Origin: Adiantum capillus-veneris
Taxonomy: Eukaryota > Streptophyta > Polypodiopsida > Polypodiales > Pteridaceae
Direction of reading: 5' to 3'
NCBI GenBank assembly: GCA_014529385.2
Contig: CM043959.1
Coordinates: forward strand, 1,460,358-1,524,357
Length of the DNA stretch: 64,000 nucleotides
Below are positions 11,887-23,361 of this stretch, one piece after another; the stretch's first letter is position 1, and each line of letters begins with the position of its first letter. The position numbers and the translations under genes were made by a program. The notes beneath the pieces are model-generated. The model saw only the letters and a program-made list of their open reading frames with translations. It did not search any database and was not told the origin of the DNA.

Positions 11887-12266
11887 AGAAAATACACACA
11901 TTTTCTTAGCCTACATATCTAGTGCTTGCTGTAGATCAATCATTTCCAACACAAAACGCTCCTCTTCAGCCATAGGAGTGAAAGTTTGTCAATGTACTGA
12001 CTCAATGCATATGTTTATAAAGTTATATTTACATCCAAGATGAAGAAGTAGCTCATTGTTGTGGTGGAATTTATGCACCTGAAGCTCTAAATGATAGCCT
12101 GAGATTATGTTTTATTTGGAAGGGGAACTTTAGCTTAGATATGTATGCACTACATAAACACCTTGACACCATTGAAATGCATGTTTAATATGCGCTTGTT
12201 GAACAAAACAAGGTGGAGAATTGTTCACTTCTTTTTTCTTTCTTTGACTATGTAAAGAACTCTCCC
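11887..12266. other. Unassigned sequence
   Basis: No gene, repeat or element recognised before the inverted-repeat arm begins. Confidence 0.35.
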
Positions 12267-12390
12267 CGTTATCTTGATATGGTTTGTTAATTTTCAACCT
12301 GCAGATTGTTTTTGTTCTGGAAAATTAAAGTATGCTTTCATCTCTTCCATTGCTATTAAATAATCTATTGTCTAGAAAAGTAATCTGGTT
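12267..12390. repeat. Left arm of 124-bp inverted repeat
   Basis: Reverse-complement match to 18095-18218 with about 7 mismatches (about 94%). The Copia-2 insertion accounts for nearly all of the distance between the arms; without it the loop would be about 400 bp. Confidence 0.9.
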
Positions 12391-12553
12391 CCAATCAATG
12401 GCCGCCTAGATGGTGCAATAAGTTTTTTTTTTACTACCATATTTAAAGATAAGATATTTTTTTATGAAACCCTCAGTGCCGTTATAAAGGATGTCAAGCT
12501 AGGCCGGCAGTAGCATGCAGAGGGAAGGGTGCTACTACACAAGAGGAGAGGTG

Positions 12554-12558
12554 TGCAT
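12554..12558. repeat. Left target-site duplication of Copia-2 (TGCAT)
   Basis: TGCAT directly precedes the LTR and recurs at 17859-17863 directly after the other LTR. Confidence 0.93.
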
Positions 12559-12841
12559 TGTGGGGGAGCAGGAGAGAGAGCCCACTTGCTATCCTATGCA
12601 ATGAGAGTGAAGGAGAAGAGGAGAGTGGCGCAGAAGAAGCTCACGCAGAGAGAAAACGTGAGAGAGAGAGAGAACGCTCGTAGAAAATCTGGGAGAAGTC
12701 ACGATTGTTATATTTTGGGCTTGACCTTTGAGTATATGAGTAAGTGACTAGGGGGCCATTCACACTTGGGCCCCCTCACTTATAAGTCTTTTAACTTATA
12801 AGTTAATAAGTACAAGGCACTTAGGCCTTTATTCCCTAACA
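12559..12841 (-). repeat. 3' LTR of Copia-2
   Basis: 283 bp. On the plus strand it runs from TGTGGGGGAG to TTCCCTAACA. It contains a (GA)n stretch and a palindromic 'cttataagt..acttataag' segment near 12778-12805. Confidence 0.95.
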
Positions 12842-12853
12842 ACCTCCCACCTA
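12842..12853 (-). other. Polypurine tract of Copia-2
   Basis: On the minus strand AGGTGGGAGGTT abuts the 3' LTR, the expected plus-strand primer. Confidence 0.8.
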
Positions 12854-12920
12854 AAGGCAATGTACCTTGGGAGATCAAAGAATCAACTAACTATGATACA
12901 TCAGCTGATCATGCACTTAC

Positions 12921-15900
12921 TCATCCAACACCCATCATCTGTCGGCAATATGCAAACCGCTCTGCTGGAAGATTCTTGGTCAAAAGATCTGCAGGATTGT
13001 CATCTGTGTGCACCTTGACAAGTGTAATGCTCTTGTCATCAAGCACACTTCTGATAAAATGATACTTCACCTCTATGTGCTTTGTCTTGGCATGAAAAAC
13101 AGGATTCCTTGCAAGCATAATAGCACTCTGACTATCACAGTGTAGCACAGGAACCGGTGACTTAATGCCAAGCTCTTCTACCAAACGCATGAGCCACAAA
13201 GCTTCTTTGCATGCCTCAGTGGCAGCCACATACTCAGCCTCAGTGGTAGACAAAGCAACACATTTTTGCAGTCTAGAAATCCAAGAAACTGCACCTCCTG
13301 TGAATGTAAACACATATCCAGAGGTAGACTTCCTGCAATCTGGATGTCCAGCAAAATCTGCATCTGTAAAGCCATGCACAGATGTCTCACTCTTCCCAAA
13401 ACAAATGCACAAGTCTTTAGTGCTTTCAAGTATCTCAAGATACACTTCACTGCTTCCCAATGCTTTTTGCCAGGACTGCTCATGTACCTGCTTACCATTC
13501 CCACCGCAAATGCAATGTCCGGACGTGTAGCAACCATAGCATACATCAAACTGCCAACGGCTGATGCATAAGGAATCTTGGCCATTTCAGCCCGCATATC
13601 ATCTGTGTTTGGGCAGTCATGTGCAGTCAGTTTTACATATGGAGGCAGCGGAGTACCAAGTGCCTTTCCCCCATCCATATGAAAACGATGTAGCACCTTA
13701 TTAACATAATCTCGTTGAGATAGATACATACGCCTGTTAGGTCTATCTCGAGAGATACGCATGCCCAAAATATGATTAGCATCACCAAGATCCTTCATGT
13801 CAAAGCGATTCTTTAAGCTTTGCTGTAATGCATCCAACTCTGTGACATTTTTACCCGCAATAAGCATGTCTTCAACATACAAAATCAGCAATAGAAGGGA
13901 TCCATCACTTGCCGTTTTGATATACAAACAGTGATCAGAATTACTTATTTTGTATCCTTGAGACCTCATGAATGTATCAAACTTGTGATACCATGCACGG
14001 GGAGACTGTTTCAAACCATACAAGCTCTTCAAGAGTCTACATACTTTCTTCTCTTGCCCCTTTGACACAAAACCTTCTGGCTGCATCATACAGATCATCT
14101 CAAGCAAATCGCCATGCAAAAACGCTGTTTTGACATCCATTTGCTTTAACTCCATATCTTCAGAAGCAACCAGGCCTAAAACAAGACGTAATGTGGCAAG
14201 CTTTACAACAGGAGAAAAAATCTCATCAAAATCCACACCATGCTTTTGCTTGTACCCTTTAGCAACCAAACGTGCCTTGTACTTAGAAGAAGCATCAGAT
14301 GTGACCTTGGTCTTGTAAACCCATTTACATGGCAGAGCCTTATGCCCTTTAGGCAAATCAACCAAGTCCCATGTATGGTTTTTCTCCAAAGACTGCATTT
14401 CCGAAACCATTGCTTTGAACCATTTCTTACTGTCTTCCCGTTGCATAGCCTCTTTATAGCAAGACGGCTCACCACAATCAGTAAGCATGACATAGTCCAA
14501 AGACGGTTCATATCTATCGGGGGGCCTTGTCACCCGAGTAGACCAACGCACCCAATGATCCATAATAGGTGGATTTTCAGCCTGTAAACCATCTAAAACA
14601 GCAGGCTGTTCAGCCGGTTGCATCGCAACAACGGGCGGTCTAGGAGCATCAACCTGTTCCCCTACCTGTGGTGCATCAATGGAAACTTGTTGGGGCTGAT
14701 TTTCAGCAGCTAATGGCTGATTTTCAACACCATTTTCAGCATGTAAAGGCTGCTGAACATTGGGCCTTCTTGGTTGTCCATATGTAACATCTTCACGAAA
14801 AACAACCCGGCGCACTTCCTCGACCTTTGTGGGCTGTTTGTGCATGCAATTCTCATTGAAGATGACATCATTGCTGCGTATGATTTTCCGTAATGCGGGA
14901 TCCCATAATCTATACCCCATTTCACCATCCTCACCATATCCTAGGAAAATGTATTTATGAGACTTTGGTTCTAGTTTGGTGCGGAGTTCACTCCGGATGT
15001 GAACATAGGCCTCACAACCAAACACTCTTAAATGTGCATATGAGGGTGGCTTGCCAGACCACACCTCCTCAGGCACCTTTCCACCCAAAGCCTTGCTAGG
15101 TGAGCGATTAATCAAGTGAATAGCTGTTTGCACAGCTTCTGCCCAAAAACCATGAGGTAATGCAGCATGTGACAGCATACTCCGAACTTTCTCTTGGATA
15201 GTCCGGTTCAATCTCTCTGCAACTCCATTCTGAGAGGGATTAAAAGGAGCCGTGAGCTCTCTTTTAATACCTTTAGTAGCACAAAAGTCAATAAATGCTT
15301 TTGATACATACTCCCCCCCATTGTCTGAGCGCAAAGACCTAAGCTTCTTGTCAATTTGATTCTCAACAAACGCAAGAAACTTCTTGAAAGTATCCAAAAC
15401 ATCGCTTTTAGCACGTATTGGATACACCCACACCTTACGTGTAGCATCATCGATAAACGAGACAAAATATTTCTTTCCCCCTAAGGACAACTGTGGCATT
15501 TCACATACATCGGAATGCACTAAGTCTAACCTGTCAGACTTCAAAGAAAGAGACCTTTTGTGCGGTGTTTGACTGTGCTTACCATAAATACAGTGCTCAC
15601 AATGAGAAAAATCAGCATACCTCAAACACGGCACATAACCACAACGAGACAGAGTTTCCATTCCTCTTTTACTCATGTGTCCCAACCGGCCATGCCACAA
15701 AGAAACACTTGGCTTCTCGGTTACGGCGACAACATGGTCACGCACACTAGATACATGCAAAGGATACAAAGTGTCCAATTTACAACCCTTGGCTACAATC
15801 CGGGCCCCTTTACAAATTTTCCACTTGCTATCACCAAAAGTGGTGTGATAGCCTGCATCATCTAGCTGCCCTGTACTAATCAAACTCTTCTTGAGTTGTG

Positions 15901-17020
15901 GCACATGGCGCACTTTGTGCAAAACAAAAGTCATACCATCAGCAAAGGAAAACTGGACACTGCCAATACCTGCAATGTCACATGCATAGTTATCTCCCAA
16001 ATAAACAGTGCCCTGCACCTCACCTAAGTATTGTGTAAACCAATCCCTATGAGGTGTTACATGAAAGGAGGCACCTGAATCAAGAATCCAAGTATGCATG
16101 TCCACATCAGAACCCATAGCAAGGGTATGTGCATCCACAGAGGAGGCATTGAGTACATCAGTGCTGCTGTCACTGTCACAACTACTAGCAACATTGATTT
16201 CCTCAATCAACACAGTGCTCTTCTTGGCATTTCCCTTGTCCTTTGCATCAGTTTCAGCACCCTTGTTCTTCTCTTTCTTCCACTCATAGCATTCCCGTTT
16301 ATAATGCCCTTTCTTTCCACAATGATGACACACAACATCTTTCCTACGAGATTTGTTGCGTGCCCTGTCCTTACTGTCAGATTTCTCCCTCTGTTGAGAC
16401 CTGCCTCTCAAGTGCAATGCATTAGAAGACCCACCTGTGGTGTTCTTCCTGTTCATCTCTTCCATCAAGAGAGAACTCTCTACATCTGCATACTTAAGTG
16501 ACGCACTTGAGTTACTAAGAGCTATCCGGAATACATCCCAACTCTCGGGCAATGTGCATAGCAGAAAAGTAGCTTTGAACTCCTCATCAATCGTGAATTT
16601 CAGCTCTGTCAGTTGGCTGAAAATAGAATTGAATTCATTGAGGTGCACTGACATGTGCGTGCCCTCCTTCATGCGGAGATCCATAAGCTTCTTAAGCCAA
16701 TACACTTTACTGGCAGCACTCTGCTGTGCATACAACTCGTCTAAACGCTTCCACATGCCCCATGCTGTCTGCTCATTCTCTACATTGAAGAGTAAATTGT
16801 CAGACACCGAAAGCATGATCGTGGAGCGAGCCAACTCGTCCACTTCTTCCCATTCTTCAACCTCCATATCAACCGGTTTCACACCCTGTAACTTAATAGG
16901 TTTCGCCTGTTTCTTCTGCAACATCACATTATAACATTGCTTCTTCCATATAGCAAAGTTATGGGCACCTTCAAGCTTACGAATGTGCAACAAATTGCCA
17001 CTTTCACTGCTAGAAGCCAT
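12921..17020 (-). CDS. Copia-2 gag-pol polyprotein, one frameshift
   Basis: The start is set at 17020 (MASSSES), the usual Copia gag opening, rather than the in-frame ATG five codons upstream. The frame runs unbroken for about 1,200 codons: gag; CCHC knuckle (CHHCGKKGHYKREC); protease (WILDSGASFH); integrase zinc region (LWHGRLGHMS to CEHCIYGK) and catalytic core with the NGVAERLNRT region; reverse transcriptase (QMDVKTAFLHGDL). One base appears lost near 13422-13423, just after the ILRYLK motif; RNase H (FTDADFAGH, STTEAEYVA, TKHIEVKYHF) continues in the next frame to 12921. The RT active site reads YVED (Glu codon at 13871-13873) instead of YVDD. Both lesions should block autonomous activity. 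Confidence 0.93.
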
Positions 17021-17561
17021 TCTGAGTGATTGCAAACACTGAAACCCTGTTTTGCCGACCTAAACACGCCCAAATGTGCGCAATCGGGCAAAAAACAGCT
17101 TGCTGTTACAGAAAAACAGCGAGCAAATTTCACACGAAATCACCCCAAAACGGCGTACATTCACTGCCAAACCCTTACCAAAGGTTTCCACAAGGTGTAT
17201 ACATCATTTGCTTGCTGAAATTCCCTGTTTTGGGGCAAAAATCAGACCTGTAAACACTTGTTTTGCTGAATTTTCAGAACCTCGTTGGTGGAAACACCTG
17301 TAAGATTTACCTGTGAGACTTGCCCTAATGAAATTCCATCAAATTGACCCCGAAATTGGTCAATTTCAGCAGAAATAGGCTGCTGTTCGCCAGTTTTTGA
17401 AACCCTAATTTTGGGGAAACTGTCACCAGAGGTCGATTCTACACGGTGAGAGGATCCCTTCGCGACAGAGTTGATCGAAAACGGTTGAATATTCTTCCCA
17501 CAGCGAGCAAGAACAGAATTCTTATCTGTGTTGCGAAAATGGCTCTCTTGGAAACCCTAAA
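17021..17561 (-). other. Copia-2 leader (untranslated)
   Basis: About 540 bp between primer-binding site and gag start. Several short ATG-led frames occur but none is conserved-looking. Confidence 0.7.
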
Positions 17562-17573
17562 GCTTTGATACCA
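17562..17573 (-). other. Primer-binding site of Copia-2
   Basis: On the minus strand TGGTATCAAAGC, an initiator-Met tRNA type site, two bases from the 5' LTR. Confidence 0.88.
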
Positions 17574-17575
17574 TG

Positions 17576-17858
17576 TGTGGGGGAGCAGGAGAGAGAGCCC
17601 ACTTGCTATCCTATGCAATGAGAGTGAAGGAGAAGAGGAGAGTGGCGCAAAAGAAGCTCACGCAGAGAGAAAACGTGAGAGAGAGAGAGAACGCTCGTAG
17701 AAAATCTGGGAGAAGTCACGATTGTTATATTTTGGGCTTGACCTTTGAGTATATGAGTAAGTGACTAGGGGGCCATTCACACTTGGGCCCCCTCACTTAT
17801 AAGTCTTTTAACTTATAAGTTAATAAGTACAAGGCACTTAGGCCTTTATTCCCTAACA
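17576..17858 (-). repeat. 5' LTR of Copia-2
   Basis: 283 bp, matching 12559-12841 except for one visible substitution. Confidence 0.95.
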
Positions 17859-17863
17859 TGCAT
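17859..17863. repeat. Right target-site duplication of Copia-2 (TGCAT)
   Basis: Exact copy of 12554-12558. Confidence 0.93.
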
Positions 17864-18094
17864 GGCGAGAGGGATGAAGCTGCCAGAGGCACTGGATATG
17901 TGTGCTTGTATGCATGCAAGCATTGCAGATTAAGAGGGCTTGAAGTAGCGCTATTTGTGGCGGTAAAGTGTCGTGGGTTGGATACCTAGAGGGAAGGGGG
18001 AACCCCTAAGTGGTGCTACAAATCAAGCAAGAGAGGGCTATTGCATGAGAGAGAAGACTCTAGTGGATGGTGACAAGAGATGAAGGTAAAGAAA

Positions 18095-18218
18095 AACCAG
18101 ATTACTTTTCTAGACAATAGATTATTTAATAGCAATGGAAGAGATGAAAGCATACTTTAATTTCCCGGAACAAAAACAATGTGCAAGTTGAAAATTAACA
18201 AACCATATCCAAATAATG
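18095..18218. repeat. Right arm of 124-bp inverted repeat
   Basis: Reverse complement of 12267-12390. It lies directly upstream of the recognisable hAT coding sequence. Confidence 0.9.
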
Positions 18219-19223
18219 TGGACAATCCTTTGCATGCAAGGTATGTGCAAGCTTATGATTGATGACAAATTTCTGAAGATGAAGAGACCCAAGACTGAAA
18301 AGGCTACCGAGGTCTCTAACATTGTGTGTAATGAATCCTTTTGGCAAAAGTCCATGATGATTTTGAAAATTTGTGCTCCAATTTTGAAAATTCTCCATTT
18401 GGCTGACAGGGAAGGAGCCACCATGGGGCTTGCTTACGGATCATATGGTAGAGAAAATTGAAAACATGCAAGGCATTGATGCTACAAGGATGAGAGAGAT
18501 AAGGGATCTATGCATTGAAAGATGGAATATGTTGCACACGCCATTACATGTTTTTGGATATATGTTGCATCCTATATGGAGAGGAAGAGGGCAAGAAAGT
18601 GATGGCGAGGTGCATGAAGGATGGATGACATTCTTGGATAGGTACACCAAGGGCGATTTGACCTTGCAAGGCACCCTAGTTGATGAGTTTGACATTTATA
18701 AAGCTGAAAGCAAGTCATTTGCTCATCAGCCAATTGCAAAAAATTCAAATAGGATACAAGAGGGAGTGAGATGGTGGGAAACTTTTGGGGCTTGCACACC
18801 GGCTTTGCAAGCTCTTGCTTTGAGGGTGCTTTCTCAAGGGACATGTGCCTCTCCATGTGAGAGAAATTGGAGCACCTTCTCTCTCATTCATACCAAGAGA
18901 AGAAATAGGCTACTCCCATCTCATACAGAGAAGCTTGTGTACATACACATGAACTTGAGGCTCATATCCAAAATCAAAGAGCGCGGCTATGAGAGAATGG
19001 AGGTCACATTGGAAATGCTCAATAAGGAAAAAGACGAGGACTGCTTGCTTGCCTTGCAAGAAGAGATTCAGAAGGCCATTGTTGGGAGTCCTACAATGCG
19101 ATAGAGCCTATTCCCGTTGCTGGTACCGGTCATATTGGAGCATCATGCTCATTTGGTGGTGATGAGGATGGGGACAAGGACGAGGACAAGGATGATGTTG
19201 CTTATGAGGATGAGCTATGGTGA
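18216..19223 (+). pseudogene. hAT transposase, C-terminal part including dimerisation domain
   Basis: The first block (18216-18440) reads FWQK..ILKICAPILKILHLADREGATMG, the plant hAT segment before the dimerisation region. A frameshift near 18425-18445 moves coding to the frame of 18430-19104, which holds VRWWETFGACTPALQALALRVLS and CERNWSTFSLIHTKRRNRL, the hAT C-terminal dimerisation signature. A second shift near 19100 leads to an acidic tail ending DELW with TGA at 19221-19223, also typical. The N-terminal BED zinc finger and the catalytic N-terminal half are not found upstream, and no terminal inverted repeats are identified. An old, inactive fragment. Confidence 0.87.
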
Positions 19224-19516
19224 GAGTTAGAGCTCACTGCGCCTGGCCACCTGCTTATGGACCATATTTACTTATGCCGTATGGTGTTCACTGGTGACTC
19301 TACCGGTTAGATTCTAGCCTCTACTTATGTTTTGGATTCAGTCTTCAAGAGACTACACTCCTGAATGTTTTTTTGCTTGCTTCTACAGTCCTCTCTCCTT
19401 TTTGTTTGGAGGTTACTTCATTACTTAGAGGCACCATCTCTCCACTTTTTATTCTCTGTCTACATGCCTGATTTATTCTCTGTCATTGACTAAAGTCTGA
19501 TTGGAATTTGGTGTAT
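19224..19516. other. Sequence downstream of hAT remnant
   Basis: Probably the 3' untranslated part of the hAT element; no terminal inverted repeat recognised. Confidence 0.35.
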
Positions 19517-19786
19517 CACCAGTGACTATACTGTCACTCGTGTCACGTGTGCCAGATTGAGCAACAATCTAGTCTCTAAATTCTAATTTCTAAAGTTTCT
19601 ATGGTTTTGTCTTTGTGTATAAAGTTTTAAACATATATTACTTTATTTTGGCACCAGTGACTATACCGTCACCCGTGTCACATGTGCAAATTAAGCAACA
19701 ATCTAGTCTCTAAATTCTAATGTCTAAAGTTTCTATGGTTTTGTCTTTGTGTATAAAGTTTTTAACATGTATTACTTTATTTTGGT
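19517..19786. repeat. Tandem duplication, 135-bp unit
   Basis: Units begin 'caccagtgactata' at 19517 and 19652 and match closely to the end ('acttattttggyr'). The CAGTG start resembles hAT termini, but no paired inverted terminus was found. Confidence 0.88.
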
Positions 19787-20333
19787 GTCCTATGTAGTAG
19801 GCTATCTGAAGACTGACGTGTGGAATTTTGGGTAGTTTGATCCGTACTTTCGTACCCGTGTGCATCTAACGTGTGATTGATGTATGGAAAAACTATGCTG
19901 CTAATCATACAGTAAGAGGACAAGGCTCCTCAGACATCCAACAAGCTCAAGTCAGAAGAAAAAACCGGCTACATTTGCTCTGTCTTTTTTGAATTCACAT
20001 CAAAGCTGCGACCAGGAATGGGCTTGAGATGAGAGAAATGTGCAATGCTATGTGCATATCTCCATGCACTGATATGCCAACACCTACTCGGTCTCTTTTG
20101 CTATGGTGTGAGCCAGCTTCTCCTCGAAAAGTTGTGCAACAAACAGTTTTCCTACCTTGATCATAGAGCCCCCCCACCATTGCACGCCCAGTTTGGCTTC
20201 CCTCAATGTGCATCCCCCTCTCTTCTGTGTGCACCATCTCTCTCTTGCCTCGTGATCGTGGACTATTGCATTTCCGAAACCATGATGACCAAAAAAATCC
20301 CTCCCTCCCTATCTGCCTTTGGTCGCACATGCC

Positions 20334-20336
<3 letters not shown>
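19787..20336. other. Unassigned sequence
   Basis: No gene or element recognised. Frames that run into the following CT/CA tract are repeat artefacts. Confidence 0.35.

Positions 20337-20419
<83 letters not shown>
20337..20419. repeat. Compound microsatellite (TC)n(AC)n
   Basis: About 24 TC units followed by about 17 AC units, the same arrangement as 11620-11706. Confidence 0.97.
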
Positions 20420-20421
<2 letters not shown>

Positions 20422-20603
20422 GGCACCTCCCCATTTTTTCACCTCAAATAGCACAAGAGCACCACCTGGCCTCCATCATTTTTCGATGAATGTCGACGCC
20501 ATGCATCTCACTCGTATACGATCGTGAGTTCCACTTTCCACCGGCTAAATATACTAGTGGAAAGACTGCGTGAACGTTAAGGAGAAGAAGAGCAGCTGGT
20601 GAG

Positions 20604-22979
20604 ATGGAGCAGGGCGAAGAAAGGTAAGCATGTTTTCCTTAGTCTGTTGTTTGAATGGTCCCTCCTAAGCGCCATGCATCTTTGTATGCTCCATGAATGA
20701 ACAGAGCTCGCTATACATGTGGGAAACCCCAGATACAAAATGTCGTCTCTAGTCTTTGATTACGTCTTCTAATTCCTCTCCTCTCTGTATGTGGCTGTTG
20801 TTACGTTCCTTTGATTACAGAAAGGATGAAGTGCAGCAGCTGATGGATGTGAAGGATCCAGGCTGGAGATGGCCTACCCATGAAAAATGGTGGTCCGACT
20901 TGGAAGGAACATGGAAGACGAGAGAAACAACCGGCTCCAACAACAGTGACAATCTGCGCGATGGTGTTGTGTGTCCTTTTGAGGTCACAACGCTCATCAA
21001 CGAGGAGGACACCCGTGATGTCAAGGTCCAGCTCCGCTCACCTTATCTTGTTGGTGTTCTGCGCAAGTGCTTGCCTCACGTAGCGGAGACCCTTTGCTCT
21101 GAAGAACCTGAGATCGATGCCAAGGACCTCTTCCTCATATGGCCAGCACTTCGCCAAGAACTAGAATTAACTCAAGAGGAATCCACTCATGGACTTGATG
21201 ATATCCCGCAGGTCCATGCCAATGGAGGCAAGGGCCAAAGCAATACCTTACAAGGCCTGTCTCCCCCTCTCTCTTATTTACCACAACCCCCCTCTCTTAA
21301 AAGGTTTCTGAATTGATGGGCTTTGCGTTGATTGACAAACAGAAGCTCTTCATGATGGCAACGGCAATGAGCAAGTAAATATGCTTTCATGTGATTCTGA
21401 GGCTGAAGGTGATGCTCATGCTGTCAGTCACTTCCATCTCCTGCACCTACTCAGATTCTTACAAGAGCATTTCAAAGACACCTCTGCCAGGTTTGCTTGG
21501 ATGAAACAGGAGGGTATTGTTTCTTATAACATGCTCTGGGCCTTTTTCACCCAGGCTTAGAAGTTCGACGCCTGTGCAATCTCTCTGGCCAAGCATGTCA
21601 TGCCATTGTACAATCTCCAGGGAAGTATGACCATCGCAGCTGGGCACCTGAAGAGAATGCCTTCGTTATTAAGCTTAAAGTGATGGACTACAATACAGAG
21701 AGGTATCGGAAGTGCATCATGAATGTTAAGATTGAGGAGTTTGATGGGGAGGTTCCCTTTACCTCTTTGTCAGTTTGCCCCTGGTCTTTCTTCTTGGAAG
21801 AAGAGAGGCATTGTATCATGGAAACTATCGAACATCGAGGGGGCCTTTTCTATGCATGTGCGATGGAGGAACCCTTTCATTTTATGCATTTCCAAGGGTC
21901 CTTGGGGTACTATGAAAGAGCTCCGAACGGATGCTTCCAGTTACGGAGGGTGAATGCAGATGGACGGGTGATGGTGGATTTGCTTAGCTTAGCAAGGGCC
22001 AACCCTGAATGGCCACTTGGTAATGCTCAACCACCATTAGATCTGATGCGAGGAATTGACAAAGGGACACAGAAGCAGGAGAAGCCTTCAGCTCAAGAGC
22101 TCAAATTTGCGCCTTCCGTAGTGTACGGATTTTCTTTCAGTCTCAAAAAGTGGGGTTGCTTTGATGTGGGAGGTTTGAGGAAGATATCTTTCAATGATCG
22201 AGCTTATGATCAGCTGGTGATGGAGAGTGCAAAGCAGAAGGAGATGCTGAGGGCCATTGTTGCAACCCACTTGTCACAGAAGGATGAAAGAGGCAGGGGG
22301 TTGGATATGGTGGCGGAAAAGGGGGAAGGATGTATAGTGTTGTGTTATGGACCTCCTGGCACAGGTAAGACACTAACAGCAGAGACTCTGGCCGAAACTC
22401 TGCACAGGCCCTTATGGGCCATCAGTGCGTTTGAGCTCGGACAGGAGGCTGGTGAGCTGGAGACACACCTTCGCCAAGTTCTTAGCACGGCTCTGAGGTG
22501 GCGTGCGGTAGTACTACTTGACGAAGCAGATGCCTATTTGGAGAGCCGCACATCCAATGTGGACATCAAACGCAACCTCATGACAGGTGTTTTTCTCCGT
22601 CTGCTCGAGTATTATGCAGGGGTTCTCTTCTTAACCACCAATCGTGTGCGAGCTTTTGACCAGGCGTTCTTGTCTCGCATCTCACTGTGCATCCGGTACT
22701 CTGCCCTTGATGATCAGCGCCGTTCTCTGATCTGGAAAAGTCTTTTGGGACGTGCAGGCCTTGATACCTCTCAAGTCACAGAAACAAGCATTGCCAGCCT
22801 TGTTCTCTGTGGGCAACCATTTAATGGGCGTGAGATTCGCAACATTGTCACCCTGGCTAACACATGGGCTGAAAGCAGAGCACAGCCACTCAGGTCTTGC
22901 AGATGTACAAGATGCCCTTCAGCTCGTGATGCAGGGCTCCAGAGAGCTACTTGAAGATTTTGAGGAGTCCAGTCTCTGA
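20604..22979 (+). CDS. AAA+ ATPase with DUF7025-like N-terminal region; two frameshifts, possibly a pseudogene
   Basis: The only host-like gene recognised. Exon 1 starts at ATG 20604 and ends at 20623 (donor GTAAGC); the intron ends at 20820 (TTACAG) and the frame joins cleanly into exon 2 (20821 to about 21211-21254). A second intron ends at 21342 (ACAAACAG); its donor is unclear. Exon 3 runs to TGA 22977-22979. The N-terminal half (LRSPYLVGVLRKCL; EHFKDTSARFAW...NMLWAFF; SWAPEENAFVIKLKVMDY; FDGEVPFTSLSVCP; GRVMVD) matches the DUF7025 layout I know mainly from fungal AAA proteins. The ATPase has Walker A GPPGTGKT (22349-22372), Walker B VVLLDEAD (about 22508-22531), sensor LTTN, arginine-finger region FLSRI and a lid. 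Single-base losses near 21549-21553 and 22890-22897 break the frame. Function unknown. Confidence 0.8.
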
Positions 22980-23349
22980 GTTTACCACAAAAGGATATTA
23001 GTTTTGGAATCTAGCGTTCCACTGCTTAATTTTATTAGCTTTTTAAGTGCACCTGCATGCATAAACCTGGATGTTCTTGGCGCTCAAAGAATATTTTCAA
23101 GCATCAAAAGCCTTGTGACTGCAAATTCTGAGGCCACATTTACAAGTGATGTGGGTTGCCTTTATCAAAATGGTTGCTTCGGTTGCATGTAGCAGATTAA
23201 GACTGATGAAGAAAGACCTTCCAGAGGAGGTGCCGTTTGGCAAATATTATTTTTAACTATAAACGATTTCTTTCAATGATTCTTGACAAGGGAAAGTGTA
23301 GCTAGTGAATGTTTTTCTATACAGTTTTTCTCAACTAGTGCAATGTAAT
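22980..23349. other. 3' flank of the ATPase gene
   Basis: Presumably 3' UTR and spacer. No canonical AATAAA was singled out and no other gene is seen. Confidence 0.4.
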
Positions 23350-23361
23350 ATCTTATCCTCT
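23350..23361. repeat. Left target-site duplication of SINE
   Basis: ATCTTATCCTCT, repeated exactly at 23748-23759. Confidence 0.92.

Larger units (their letters stand above)
12559..17858 (-). mobile_element. Copia-2: young, nearly intact Ty1/copia element
   Basis: Identical-length 283-bp LTRs (12559-12841 and 17576-17858) differ by one base that I can see (a G/A change near 12632 versus 17649). They are flanked by a perfect 5-bp duplication TGCAT. The coding strand is minus: primer-binding site at 17562-17573, polypurine tract at 12842-12853, and one long gag-pol interrupted by one frameshift. The near-identity of the LTRs means very recent insertion. It landed inside the loop of an older inverted repeat. 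Confidence 0.97.

Noticed and set aside
11538-11909. Open frames over the microsatellite (Cys-Val, His-Thr and Ser-Leu repeats)
   Set aside because: They are artefacts of (TC)n and (AC)n repeats; the same applies at 20263-20527, 26463-26669 and 48647-48841.
19517-19786. hAT terminal inverted repeats
   Set aside because: CAGTG starts occur but only as direct repeats; no inverted partner was found upstream of the transposase remnant.
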